Origin: Burkholderia lata
GTDB lineage: Bacteria > Pseudomonadota > Gammaproteobacteria > Burkholderiales > Burkholderiaceae
Direction of reading: 5' to 3'
Assembly (NCBI RefSeq): GCF_902499335.1
Contig: NZ_CABVQK010000018.1
Location: 1 to 64,000 of the forward strand
Length of the DNA stretch: 64,000 bases
Under the pieces are notes generated by a model. It was given only the letters and a program-made list of their open reading frames with translations. It was not told the DNA's origin and made no database searches. How positions within the stretch are numbered: the first letter of the stretch is position 1; each line of letters opens with the position of its first letter. Position numbers and translations under genes: made by a program. Positions 52,101-60,573 of the stretch are shown here, piece after piece.

Positions 52101-53027
52101 ATGGCGGGACGATGGGGAGCGCGGTTTGCGCAGGGCGGGCACCGGTCGACGGGAATCGACGTCGGTGCGGACGAGGTGAGGGTGGTCGTGCTGAGCCGGC
52201 GCGGCCGGGGCGCTCAGGTGTACGTCGAGGGGCTCGAGCGGGAGCCGGTCGGGTTGGCGGGCGGGCCCGAGGATGCGCGCTGGGCGGCGGTCGCGCGTGC
52301 GCTGGCCGCAGCCGTGTCGAGGCTCTCGGCGGCCGGCGTGCGTTGCGACGCGCGCGGCGTGATGGCGTTGCACGATGACGAGATGCGCACCGCGACGCTG
52401 GACCTGGCCGGGCGGGACGACATCGAGGACGCCGCGCGGCAGGCGGCCGAACGCATCTCGGGGCTGGCACCGGACAGTCTCGCGTTCGACTGGCGGCAGG
52501 ATGGCGGCGCGGGGTCGGGCGAAATCGAAATTGCCGTGGCCCCGCTGGCGCTGCTCGAACGGCGGATCGACGTAGCCGCGCAGGCCGGTGTCGACCTGAC
52601 GGTGGTCGACGGCGAGTCGGCCGCTGCGTTGCGTGCGTTGCGCCATGCCGCGCAATTCGAACCCGACGCGCAGGCTGGCCCCTACGCGGCGCTCTGGTTT
52701 CATGACTCGGGCGTGCACGGCTGGCGCATCGACGGCCCGTTGGCCGTACCGGTGCTGACGCTGTCCGGCGCCGTGCCGGGGGCGTTTCCCGATGCATTGC
52801 GCCGGCGCTCGCTCGGGGCCGTGTGTTGCGTGCTCGTGGCCGGGGACGAGCGGTGTATCGCCCGTTTCGATACGTCCGTCGCCGAGATCGGCGACGTGCT
52901 CGGCGCGGTTGCGGTGCCGTTCGACTGTACGGGCTGGAACGGGCAACCGTGCCCGCCCGCCGGCACGCCGGGCGGCCCGGCATTGGCTGTCGCATTCGGG
53001 CTGGCATTGCGCGGGGTGTGGGAATGA
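52101..53027 (+). CDS. pilM: PilM-like pilus/competence assembly ATPase
   Basis: Cytosolic actin-like protein that binds the N-terminus of PilN and aligns the type IV pilus or DNA-uptake machine. 308 residues, shorter than the ~350 typical of PilM. Starts at ATG 52101 with GGGAGG in front, then STGIDVGADEVRVVVLSR, the phosphate-1-like strand. First gene of a tightly overlapped pilM-N-O/P-Q cluster divergent from mrcA. Sequence is diverged; identification rests on context as well as fold-like features. Confidence 0.82.
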   Translation: MAGRWGARFAQGGHRSTGIDVGADEVRVVVLSRRGRGAQVYVEGLEREPVGLAGGPEDARWAAVARALAAAVSRLSAAGVRCDARGVMALHDDEMRTATLDLAGRDDIEDAARQAAERISGLAPDSLAFDWRQDGGAGSGEIEIAVAPLALLERRIDVAAQAGVDLTVVDGESAAALRALRHAAQFEPDAQAGPYAALWFHDSGVHGWRIDGPLAVPVLTLSGAVPGAFPDALRRRSLGAVCCVLVAGDERCIARFDTSVAEIGDVLGAVAVPFDCTGWNGQPCPPAGTPGGPALAVAFGLALRGVWE

Positions 53028-53632
53028 CGGCCTGTCGTGCGGAGCCGGGCGGCTTCAACCTGTTGCCGTACCGCGAGCGGCTCGCGCAGGCGTTGCGACG
53101 TCGTCGGGCCGCGCAGTGCGGTACGGCGATTCTGTCCGGCGTGCTCGGCGCCACCCTGTGGACGGGCGCCGCCGCGGGGGCGCGGTGGCGGGTGGATGCC
53201 GAGCGCGCAAGCGTGGAGGCGCGGCTGCGGCAGTTGCAGCCGCAGGTGGGCGCCGCGACGCGCGCTGCCAACGCAGCGGCCGTCGCCTCGCAGCGTGACG
53301 CGCAGGCGGACGCGCTTGCCGTTCCCTACCGGCACGTCGCGGGGCTGCTGGCCATGTTGGCGGAGGTGCGCGACGGCACCGTGCGGCTCGACGCGCTGCG
53401 CACGACGTCGGCCGGTGCCGTGCTCGATGCACGCGCCGCGAGCTACCGGGCGGCCGCGCGATGGCTCGCGGGGATGGCGCGCGAGCAGCGTGGCTGGCGG
53501 ATCGACATCGATGCGTTGAAGCCTGCCTCGGATGCTCCAGTCGCCACGGGCGGGATGCCTTTCCGGTTCTCGGTTCAACTGCGCTGGCACGACGCGATGC
53601 CGCCTCGGCAAGCCCCGGGAGGTGGCGCATGA
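53024..53632 (+). CDS. pilN: PilN-like alignment protein
   Basis: Inner-membrane alignment-complex protein. 202 residues; the conserved cytosolic motif FNLLPYRE (residues 9-16), which in the family binds PilM, precedes a single membrane segment (about 33-52) and a coiled-coil/ferredoxin-like periplasmic domain. ATGA overlap with pilM and with the next gene. Confidence 0.86.
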   Translation: MTACRAEPGGFNLLPYRERLAQALRRRRAAQCGTAILSGVLGATLWTGAAAGARWRVDAERASVEARLRQLQPQVGAATRAANAAAVASQRDAQADALAVPYRHVAGLLAMLAEVRDGTVRLDALRTTSAGAVLDARAASYRAAARWLAGMAREQRGWRIDIDALKPASDAPVATGGMPFRFSVQLRWHDAMPPRQAPGGGA

Positions 53633-54498
53633 TGGCGGCGCTCGCGCATCGGCCCGCACGGCGTGGCGATGAATGGCTGGGCCGCATGTGGCGCATGTCG
53701 CCGGCGGCTGCACACATCGCAGGCTGCATGCTCGCGTTCGCGGCCGTGCTGGCGGGCGGCATTCATCTGGCGAATGCCGCCGATTGGAGCGGGCTTGCGC
53801 ACAGCCGCGCGTTGCTGGCGGCGGCGCGGATGCGTGAGGCCGACGCGCAGCGTGTTCTGATGGCCGCTGCCCGGCAACGCGACGGGCATCCGGCGGCGGC
53901 ACACGGCAATCGCTCGTCGCGTGCGCCTGAATGGGCCGCGTTGATGCTGGAACTGGCTGATCGCGCCGAGTCGAGCGGGCTGCGCGACGTATCGATCGAG
54001 CCGTTGCGCGCCGATGGTGCGGTACCGGACGGCCGGCGCACGGTGCGCATCGTCGCGGATGGCGGCTTTCGCGCGTTGCGGCAGATGGTCGGCGGGCTGG
54101 CGCGTTTCCCGGTGCTGGCGGTGCCGACCGTGTTGCGTGTCGAACGGGGCAAGGACGCCGCGCGCGTGGAAATGTCTGTCGACGTGTTCCCGGGGTTGCC
54201 GGCGGTCATGTCCACGGGCGGGGAGACGCCGGTTCTGGCCGATGCGCCCGGTGCCGATCCGTTCGGCGAGGCTGATTCGTCTGAAGCGACTGGGGCGGCG
54301 GCCCGCCTGGCCGGCACGATTCGCGATGGGCGCACCGGTCTCGCGTTGTTCGACGACGGTGGCGGCGCGTTCACGGCCGTGGTGCCCGGCGAAACCCTCG
54401 GGGCAGCGCGGGTGGTGCGAGTCGATCTCGCCGCCGTGACGCTCGAGACGGCGGACGGTGCATACCGAGCTACCCTGGAAGATGGGAGGCGGCCATGA
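53629..54498 (+). CDS. pilO: PilO-PilP fusion protein
   Basis: 289 residues. The N-terminal part looks like PilO: membrane segment at about 29-50, coiled coil (about 55-85) and a ferredoxin-like domain (about 100-190). The C-terminal part (about 208-289) starts with a DPF motif and contains a beta-rich GTIRDGRTGLALFDDGG...VVPGETLGAARVVRVDLAAVTLET stretch resembling PilP, which normally is a separate lipoprotein linking PilN/O to the secretin PilQ. No separate pilP exists in the cluster. ATG ATG start after GGGAGG, overlapping pilN. Confidence 0.78.
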   Translation: MMAALAHRPARRGDEWLGRMWRMSPAAAHIAGCMLAFAAVLAGGIHLANAADWSGLAHSRALLAAARMREADAQRVLMAAARQRDGHPAAAHGNRSSRAPEWAALMLELADRAESSGLRDVSIEPLRADGAVPDGRRTVRIVADGGFRALRQMVGGLARFPVLAVPTVLRVERGKDAARVEMSVDVFPGLPAVMSTGGETPVLADAPGADPFGEADSSEATGAAARLAGTIRDGRTGLALFDDGGGAFTAVVPGETLGAARVVRVDLAAVTLETADGAYRATLEDGRRP

Positions 54499-56126
54499 TG
54501 AAGCACGGATGTCGGGTGCTCGCCGTCTGGGCCGGCTTGAGCGCGGCCGGCGCAAGTGCCTCGTTGCCGCCGCTGCCGGCCGTCTGGCCTGCAGCATCGA
54601 CGGATAGGCCGGTGCCGGGCCTGCCGCTGCCGCAAGGAGCGGTGGACGGTGCGGACAACGCCGTGTCGACGGAGGCCGGCCCGCCGCCGTTCGACCAGGC
54701 GGCTCGCGCGGCGCTTCAGGCGGAGGCCGCCGCCCCGGCACCCGGGCTGGAGGGGCCGCCGATCCCATTGGCGCCGCCGGCCCGGATGGGCGACGCTGCT
54801 GCCCGACACCCGGGCGATGCGGACGACGCACGGCGGATCTCGCTGAATCTGCAGGGCGCGGGGCTCGCGGCCGCGTTCGACGCGTTCGCGCGGTTCACCG
54901 GACTCAATATCGTCGTCGGCGAGCAGGTGCGCGGCACCGTCACGTTACGTCTGAACAATGTGCGCTGGCGCGATGCCTTTGACACGCTGCTCGATACGCA
55001 CGGGCTCGCGATGTCCCGGCGGGGCAACGTGATATGGGTCACGCCGGCGGCCGAGCTGGCCGCGCGCGAACGCGAGCGCTTCGAAATGCACGCGCGGGCC
55101 GCCGATCTGGAGCCACTTTCGAGCCGTACGTTCGTGCTGCACTATCCGCGCGCGCAAGACGTGCAACGGCTGCTGGCCGGTGCCACCGGCCAGCGCCTGC
55201 TGTCGAAGCGCGGCGCCGCGGCGGCCGATCCGCGCACGAATCTGCTGTTCGTCACCGATCTCGCGCCGCGTCTCGACCAGGTCGCGAGCCTGATCGATGC
55301 GATCGACCGGCCGTCGCGGCAGGTCCGGATCGAGGCCCGCATCGTCGAGGGCGAGCAGGGTTTTTCGCGCAATCTCGGTGCACGCGTCGCGCTGCGGGCG
55401 CAGGAGCGGCCGCCATCGGGCGAGAGCGGCACGTTCACGGCCGGCGCGCGCAACGCGCTCGACCTTGCTGCGCGGCCGCTCGGCGGCTTCGAAGCGGCAA
55501 CCGCTGGCTTCACGCTATTCGCCGCGCCGCTCAGCCGTGTGCTCGATGTCGAACTGAGCGCGCTCGAGGCGCAGGGGCGGGGCCAGATCGTTTCGAGCCC
55601 GCGCGTGGTGACCGCCGATCGCGTCAAGGCCATCGTGGAACAGGGTTCGGAGCTGCCGTACCAGGCGAAGGTCGGCAACGGCGTGAGCGGCGTGCAGTTC
55701 CGCCGGGCGACGCTCAAGCTCGAGGTCGAGCCGCAGATCACGCCGGACGGGCGCGTGGTGCTCGACCTGGATGTGACGAAGGACAGCATTGGCGAGCCGA
55801 CGGCGGCCGGCCCGGCGATTCATACGAAGCACGTCCAGACGCGCGTCGAGGTCGAGAACGGCGGGACGGTCGCGATCGGCGGGATCTATGAGCAACTGAA
55901 CAGGAACGATGTGACGCGCGTGCCGCTCTTGGGCAAAATACCATTTCTGGGCGCGCTTTTCCGGCACCGCGCGCAACGCGACCAACGCAACGAACTGGTC
56001 GTCTTCATCACGCCGACCGTCGTCGATGCGCGCTGCAATGCGCGCGGCGCGGTCAGCGCGGATGCCGAAAAAACAGGGCCGGAAGCCGCCGGCGCAGGCT
56101 CGACAAGGCAGCCGCTTTGCCAGTAA
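54495..56126 (+). CDS. pilQ: Secretin PilQ/HofQ
   Basis: Outer-membrane secretin pore for type IV pilus or competence pseudopilus. 543 residues: signal peptide (to about 22), a Pro/Ala-rich linker (about 25-110) in place of the AMIN domains of longer PilQ proteins, an STN domain (about 115-185), one N1-like domain (about 208-290) and the secretin beta domain (about 300-515, with GQIVSSPRVVTADRVKAIVEQGSELPY). ATGA overlap with pilO. The short architecture resembles HofQ/ComE-type competence secretins. Confidence 0.88.
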   Translation: MMKHGCRVLAVWAGLSAAGASASLPPLPAVWPAASTDRPVPGLPLPQGAVDGADNAVSTEAGPPPFDQAARAALQAEAAAPAPGLEGPPIPLAPPARMGDAAARHPGDADDARRISLNLQGAGLAAAFDAFARFTGLNIVVGEQVRGTVTLRLNNVRWRDAFDTLLDTHGLAMSRRGNVIWVTPAAELAARERERFEMHARAADLEPLSSRTFVLHYPRAQDVQRLLAGATGQRLLSKRGAAAADPRTNLLFVTDLAPRLDQVASLIDAIDRPSRQVRIEARIVEGEQGFSRNLGARVALRAQERPPSGESGTFTAGARNALDLAARPLGGFEAATAGFTLFAAPLSRVLDVELSALEAQGRGQIVSSPRVVTADRVKAIVEQGSELPYQAKVGNGVSGVQFRRATLKLEVEPQITPDGRVVLDLDVTKDSIGEPTAAGPAIHTKHVQTRVEVENGGTVAIGGIYEQLNRNDVTRVPLLGKIPFLGALFRHRAQRDQRNELVVFITPTVVDARCNARGAVSADAEKTGPEAAGAGSTRQPLCQ

Positions 56127-56164
56127 GCTGCGCCACACCAGCAAGATTGAAGCAGAGGAAGCCG

Positions 56165-56719
56165 TTGCAAGCGCGGGACCCACATGCAAACGTATTTTTC
56201 GTCGGCCTTATGGGAGCGGGTAAGACCACCGTGGGCCGTGCGGTCGCGCGTCGTCTCGACAGGACGTTCTTCGACTCCGACCACGAAGTCGAAGCCCGCA
56301 CGGGCGCGCGCATTCCGGTGATCTTCGAGATGGAGGGCGAGGCCGGGTTTCGCGATCGCGAATCGCAGGTGATCGCCGAGCTCTCGCAGCGCGAGAACAT
56401 CGTGCTCGCGACGGGCGGCGGCGCGGTGCTGCGCCCGGAAAATCGCGACTGCCTGAAAAACGGCGGCATCGTCGTCTACCTGCGCGCCAATCCGCACGAT
56501 CTGTGGCTGCGCACACGCAAGGACAAGAACCGCCCGTTGCTGCAGACCGAAGATCCGAAAGGGCGGCTCGAAGCGCTGTACGAGGTACGCGACCCGCTGT
56601 ACCGCGAATGCGCGGATTTCGTCATCGAGACCGGCCGTCCGTCGGTCAACGGTCTCGTCAACATGGTGCTGATGCAACTCGAACTGGCGGGCGTCATCGC
56701 CAAGCCGCTACAAGCATGA
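56165..56719 (+). CDS. aroK: Shikimate kinase
   Basis: Phosphorylates shikimate at the 3-hydroxyl in chorismate synthesis. 184 residues from TTG 56165, chosen for the family start (MQARDPHANVFFVGLMG) and AGAGGA in front. Walker A GLMGAGKTT (14-22), shikimate-binding Asp/Arg in DSDHEVE and GFRDRE, and lid RKDKNRPLL are visible. Overlaps aroB by ATGA. Confidence 0.94.
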   Translation: MQARDPHANVFFVGLMGAGKTTVGRAVARRLDRTFFDSDHEVEARTGARIPVIFEMEGEAGFRDRESQVIAELSQRENIVLATGGGAVLRPENRDCLKNGGIVVYLRANPHDLWLRTRKDKNRPLLQTEDPKGRLEALYEVRDPLYRECADFVIETGRPSVNGLVNMVLMQLELAGVIAKPLQA

Positions 56720-57795
56720 TTACTGTCAACGTCGATCTGGGCGACCGCGCCTATCCGATTCACATTGGCGCCGGCCTGATCGGCCGCGCCGAGCTGTTCG
56801 CGCCTCACATCAAGGGCTCGTCCGTCACGATCGTCACGAACACGACGGTCGATCCGCTCTACGGCGACGCGCTGCGCGCGGCGCTCGCGCCGCTTGGCAA
56901 GCGCGTGTCGACGGTCGTGCTGCCGGACGGCGAGGCGTACAAGAACTGGGAAACGCTGAACCTGATCTTCGACGGCCTGCTGACCGACCGCGCCGACCGC
57001 AAGACGACGCTCGTCGCGCTCGGCGGCGGCGTGATCGGCGACATGACGGGCTTTGCGGCCGCGTGCTACATGCGCGGCGTGCCGTTCATCCAGGTGCCGA
57101 CGACGCTGCTGTCGCAGGTCGACTCGTCGGTCGGCGGCAAGACGGGCATCAATCACCCGCTCGGCAAGAACATGATCGGCGCGTTCTACCAGCCGCAGGC
57201 CGTGATCGCGGACATCGGCGCGCTGACGACCCTGCCCGACCGCGAGCTGGCGGCCGGCGTCGCCGAGATCATCAAGACCGGCGCGATCGCCGATGCGGAA
57301 TTCTTCGACTGGATCGAAGCGAACGTCGACGCGCTGAACCGTCGCGACCCGGCTGCGCTCGCGCACGCGGTGAAGCGCTCGTGCGAGATCAAGGCGAGCG
57401 TGGTGGCTGCCGACGAGCGCGAAGGCGGCCTGCGCGCGATCCTGAACTTCGGCCACACGTTCGGCCATGCGATCGAGGCCGGCCTCGGCTACGGCGAGTG
57501 GCTGCACGGCGAGGCGGTCGGCTGCGGGATGGTGATGGCCGGCGACCTGTCGGTGCGGCTCGGCCTGCTCGACGAAGCGTCGCGGCAGCGTCTCGATGCG
57601 GTGATCGCGGCCGCGCACCTGCCGACCCACGGGCCCGCGCTCGGCGACGCGCGCTACATGGACCTGATGCGCGTCGACAAGAAGGCGGAGGCCGGCGCGA
57701 TCAAGTTCATCCTGCTGAAGCGATTCGGCGATACGCTGATCACGCAGGCGCCGGACGAAGCCGTGTTCGCTACACTGGCACAGACGACCCGCTAA
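56716..57795 (+). CDS. aroB: 3-dehydroquinate synthase
   Basis: NAD- and metal-dependent cyclisation of DAHP to 3-dehydroquinate. 359 residues. NAD-binding GGGVIGDMTGFAAACYMRG, VPTTLLSQVDSSVGGKT, and metal-ligand motifs in EIIKTG, NFGHTFGHAIE and HGEAV are intact. Coupled with aroK. Confidence 0.96.
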   Translation: MITVNVDLGDRAYPIHIGAGLIGRAELFAPHIKGSSVTIVTNTTVDPLYGDALRAALAPLGKRVSTVVLPDGEAYKNWETLNLIFDGLLTDRADRKTTLVALGGGVIGDMTGFAAACYMRGVPFIQVPTTLLSQVDSSVGGKTGINHPLGKNMIGAFYQPQAVIADIGALTTLPDRELAAGVAEIIKTGAIADAEFFDWIEANVDALNRRDPAALAHAVKRSCEIKASVVAADEREGGLRAILNFGHTFGHAIEAGLGYGEWLHGEAVGCGMVMAGDLSVRLGLLDEASRQRLDAVIAAAHLPTHGPALGDARYMDLMRVDKKAEAGAIKFILLKRFGDTLITQAPDEAVFATLAQTTR

Positions 57796-57836
57796 CGGCC
57801 GCCCGGATGCACCGGCGCCCCTGACCTGGAGGAGAC

Positions 57837-59045
57837 GTGAGCGAGACATCCAGCAGCACATTGCCCGAAGCCGGCCGCGCATCCGCTGCGCCGGTGGCCG
57901 AGCCGCCGACGCTGGCGGCGCTGGAAGCCCATCTCGCTCCGTATGCCGCACACGCGTTGCAGTCGCGCGGCCGCCGCCATCCGGAAACCCCGCCGGCGGC
58001 GCGCACCGAATTCCAGCGCGACCGCGACCGCATCGTTCATTCGACCGCGTTTCGCCGTCTCGAATACAAGACGCAGGTCTTCGTCAATCACGAAGGCGAC
58101 CTGTTCCGCACACGCCTCACGCACAGCCTCGAAGTCGCGCAGATTGCGCGCTCGGTCGCGCGCAACCTGCGCCTGAACGAGGATCTCGTCGAGGCGATCT
58201 CGCTCGCGCACGATCTCGGTCATACGCCGTTCGGCCATGCCGGGCAGGATGCGCTGAATGCCTGCATGCGTGAGCATGGTGGCTTCGAACACAACCTGCA
58301 GAGCCTGGCGGTGGTTGATGAGCTCGAGGAGCACTACGGCGCGTTCAACGGGCTGAACCTGTGCTTCGAGACACGCGAAGGCATCCTGAAGCATTGCTCG
58401 CGCGAGAATGCGCGCAAGCTCGGCGCGCTCGGCGAGCGCTTCCTGCAGGGCCGCCAGCCGTCGCTCGAAGCGCAGCTTGCCAACATCGCGGACGAGATCG
58501 CGTACAACAACCACGACGTCGACGACGGCCTGCGCTCCGGCCTGATCACGATCGAGCAGCTCGCGGAAGTCGAGCTGTGGCAGCGCCACTACGAGGCGGC
58601 GCTCGCCGAATTCCCGCACCTCGAAGGCCGCCGTCTCGTGCACGAGACGGTGCGCCGCATCATCAACACGCTGATCGTCGACCTGATCGACGAGACGACG
58701 CGCAATCTCGCGCGCGTCGCACCTGCGTCGCTCGACGACGTGCGCGCCGCGCCGCCGCTCGTGTCGCACAGCGAATCTGTTGCCGCGCAGGCGGCCGCCC
58801 TCAAGCGTTTCCTCTTCAAGAACCTGTACCGCCATTACAAGGTGATGCGCATGGCGAGCAAGGCTCAGCGCGTCGTCACCGGGCTGTTCGAGGCGTTCAT
58901 CGACGATCCGCGGCTGCTGCCGCCGCCGTACCAGTCCGACGACGCCGCGCAGCAGCCGCGTCTCGTCGCGCACTACATCGCCGGCATGACCGACCGCTTC
59001 GCGCTGAAGGAGTATCAGCGCCTCTTCGTCATCAGCGACAACTGA
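57837..59045 (+). CDS. dgt: Deoxyguanosinetriphosphate triphosphohydrolase-like protein
   Basis: HD-domain dNTP triphosphohydrolase of the short, non-enterobacterial type 2 family. 402 residues. Metal-binding His96 (RLTHS) and His125-Asp126 (HDLGHTPFGH) are present, with a further Asp in NNHDVDD. GTG start at 57837 with GGAGG in front. It follows aroKB, a common proteobacterial order. Confidence 0.93.
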   Translation: MSETSSSTLPEAGRASAAPVAEPPTLAALEAHLAPYAAHALQSRGRRHPETPPAARTEFQRDRDRIVHSTAFRRLEYKTQVFVNHEGDLFRTRLTHSLEVAQIARSVARNLRLNEDLVEAISLAHDLGHTPFGHAGQDALNACMREHGGFEHNLQSLAVVDELEEHYGAFNGLNLCFETREGILKHCSRENARKLGALGERFLQGRQPSLEAQLANIADEIAYNNHDVDDGLRSGLITIEQLAEVELWQRHYEAALAEFPHLEGRRLVHETVRRIINTLIVDLIDETTRNLARVAPASLDDVRAAPPLVSHSESVAAQAAALKRFLFKNLYRHYKVMRMASKAQRVVTGLFEAFIDDPRLLPPPYQSDDAAQQPRLVAHYIAGMTDRFALKEYQRLFVISDN

Positions 59046-59063
59046 CTGTCACAAACGATCACT
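59046..59063 (+). promoter_or_regulatory. Possible degenerate Pho box before ugpB
   Basis: CTGTCAC (59046-59052) matches a PHO half-site; a second, weaker half CGATCAC follows with a 10-nt rather than the usual 11-nt period. The ugp operon is PhoB-controlled in E. coli, which makes it suggestive only. Confidence 0.25.
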
Positions 59064-59135
59064 AGACTTCGCCGGTTCAATGGCGACGGGAATGTTGCAC
59101 ACGCTGTTGGTAACGTTTTCATAGGAGAGAGGTCG

Positions 59136-60470
59136 ATGAAGAAGAAGCCTGCGGGGACACTGGTTCGTTCGATCGCGCTGGGCGGCGCGCTGATGTTCGG
59201 GGTACAGCACGTGGCGCTCGCCGCGACGGAAATCCAGTTCTGGCATGCGATGGAGGCCGCGCTCGGCGAGCGGGTCAACGCGATCGCCGACCAGTTCAAC
59301 GCGTCGCAGAGCGACTACAAGATCGTGCCGGTCTTCAAGGGCACCTACGACCAGGCGCTCGCGGCCGGCATCGCCGCCTATCGCAGCGGCAACGCGCCGG
59401 CGATCCTCCAGGTCTATGAAGTCGGCACGGCCACGATGATGCAGGCGAAGAAGGCCGTCGTGCCCGTCTACGACGTGTTCAAGCAGGCCGGCGTGCCGCT
59501 CGACGAAAAGGCGTTCGTACCGACCATCGCGAGCTACTACAGCGACGCGAAGACGGGCCATCTCGTATCGATGCCGTTCAACAGCTCGACGCCGGTGCTG
59601 TACTACAACAAGGACGCGTTCAAGAAGGCCGGCCTCGATCCGAACCAGCCGCCGAAGACGTGGGCCGACGTGCAGGCCGACGCCGAGAAGCTGCGCAAGT
59701 CGGGAATGGCCTGCGGCTTCACGACCGGCTGGCAGGGCTGGATCCAGCTCGAGAACTACAGCGCCTGGCACGCGCTGCCGTTCGCGAGCCGCAACAACGG
59801 CTTTGACGGCGGCGACGCGGTGCTCGAATTCAACAAGCCGCAACAGATCGCGCACGTCTCGTTCCTGCAGCAGATGGCGAAGGACGGCACGTTCACGTAC
59901 GCGGGCCGCAAGGATGAGGCGTCGGCGAAGTTCTACAGCGGCGACTGCGGGATCCTGACGACGTCGTCGGGCGCGCTCGCGAACGTGCAGAAATTCGCGA
60001 AGTTCAGCTACGGCACGGGCATGATGCCGTACGACGCGAACGTGAAGGGCGCACCGCAGAACGCGATCATCGGCGGCGCGAGCCTGTGGGTGCTGGCGGG
60101 CAAGGATCCGGCGACCTACAAGGGCGTCGCGAAATTCCTCGCGTACCTGGCCTCGGCGCCCGTCGCCGCGAAATGGCACCAGGACACGGGCTACCTGCCC
60201 GTGACGACCGCCGCGTACGACCTCACGCGTCAGCAGGGCTTCTACGCGAAGAACCCGAGCGCCGAAACCGCGATCAAGCAGATGCTGAACAAGCCGCCGC
60301 TGCCGTACACGAAGGGGCTTCGCCTGGGCAACATGCCGCAGATCCGCACGGTGGTCGACGAGGAGTTCGAACAGGTCTGGGCGCAGAAGAAATCGCCGAA
60401 GGACGCGCTCGATTCGGCCGCGTCGCGCGGCGACGAACTGCTGCGCCGCTTCGAGAAGTCGGGCGGCTGA
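59136..60470 (+). CDS. ugpB: sn-Glycerol-3-phosphate-binding periplasmic protein UgpB
   Basis: Substrate-binding protein of the UgpBAEC ABC importer for glycerol-3-phosphate and glycerophosphodiesters. 444 residues with a signal peptide (cleavage near residue 29, VALA-ATE). Family features include EIQFWHAMEAALGERVNAIADQFN and WQGWIQLENYSAWH. AGGAGAGAGG ribosome binding site. Separated from ugpA by a long hairpin. Confidence 0.94.
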   Translation: MKKKPAGTLVRSIALGGALMFGVQHVALAATEIQFWHAMEAALGERVNAIADQFNASQSDYKIVPVFKGTYDQALAAGIAAYRSGNAPAILQVYEVGTATMMQAKKAVVPVYDVFKQAGVPLDEKAFVPTIASYYSDAKTGHLVSMPFNSSTPVLYYNKDAFKKAGLDPNQPPKTWADVQADAEKLRKSGMACGFTTGWQGWIQLENYSAWHALPFASRNNGFDGGDAVLEFNKPQQIAHVSFLQQMAKDGTFTYAGRKDEASAKFYSGDCGILTTSSGALANVQKFAKFSYGTGMMPYDANVKGAPQNAIIGGASLWVLAGKDPATYKGVAKFLAYLASAPVAAKWHQDTGYLPVTTAAYDLTRQQGFYAKNPSAETAIKQMLNKPPLPYTKGLRLGNMPQIRTVVDEEFEQVWAQKKSPKDALDSAASRGDELLRRFEKSGG

Positions 60471-60485
60471 GCCTGCATCGCACCG

Positions 60486-60536
60486 TGCCGCCGGCCGCGT
60501 CGCATCCCGTACGGATGCACGCGCCGGCCGGCGGCA
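60486..60536 (+). promoter_or_regulatory. Long GC-rich hairpin between ugpB and ugpA
   Basis: 11-bp outer stem (60486-60496 with 60526-60536), an internal loop, a 6-bp inner stem (60502-60507 with 60513-60518) and a CGTAC loop. No U-tract. Resembles intercistronic stabilising hairpins that keep binding-protein mRNA in excess over permease mRNA. Confidence 0.6.
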
Positions 60537-60573
60537 TGGCCATCTTTCCGTTGCGCCTGACCGGATATCCGCG

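Noticed and set aside
56503..56715. Upstream extension of aroB into aroK
   Set aside because: AroB family start and ATGA coupling support ATG 56716.
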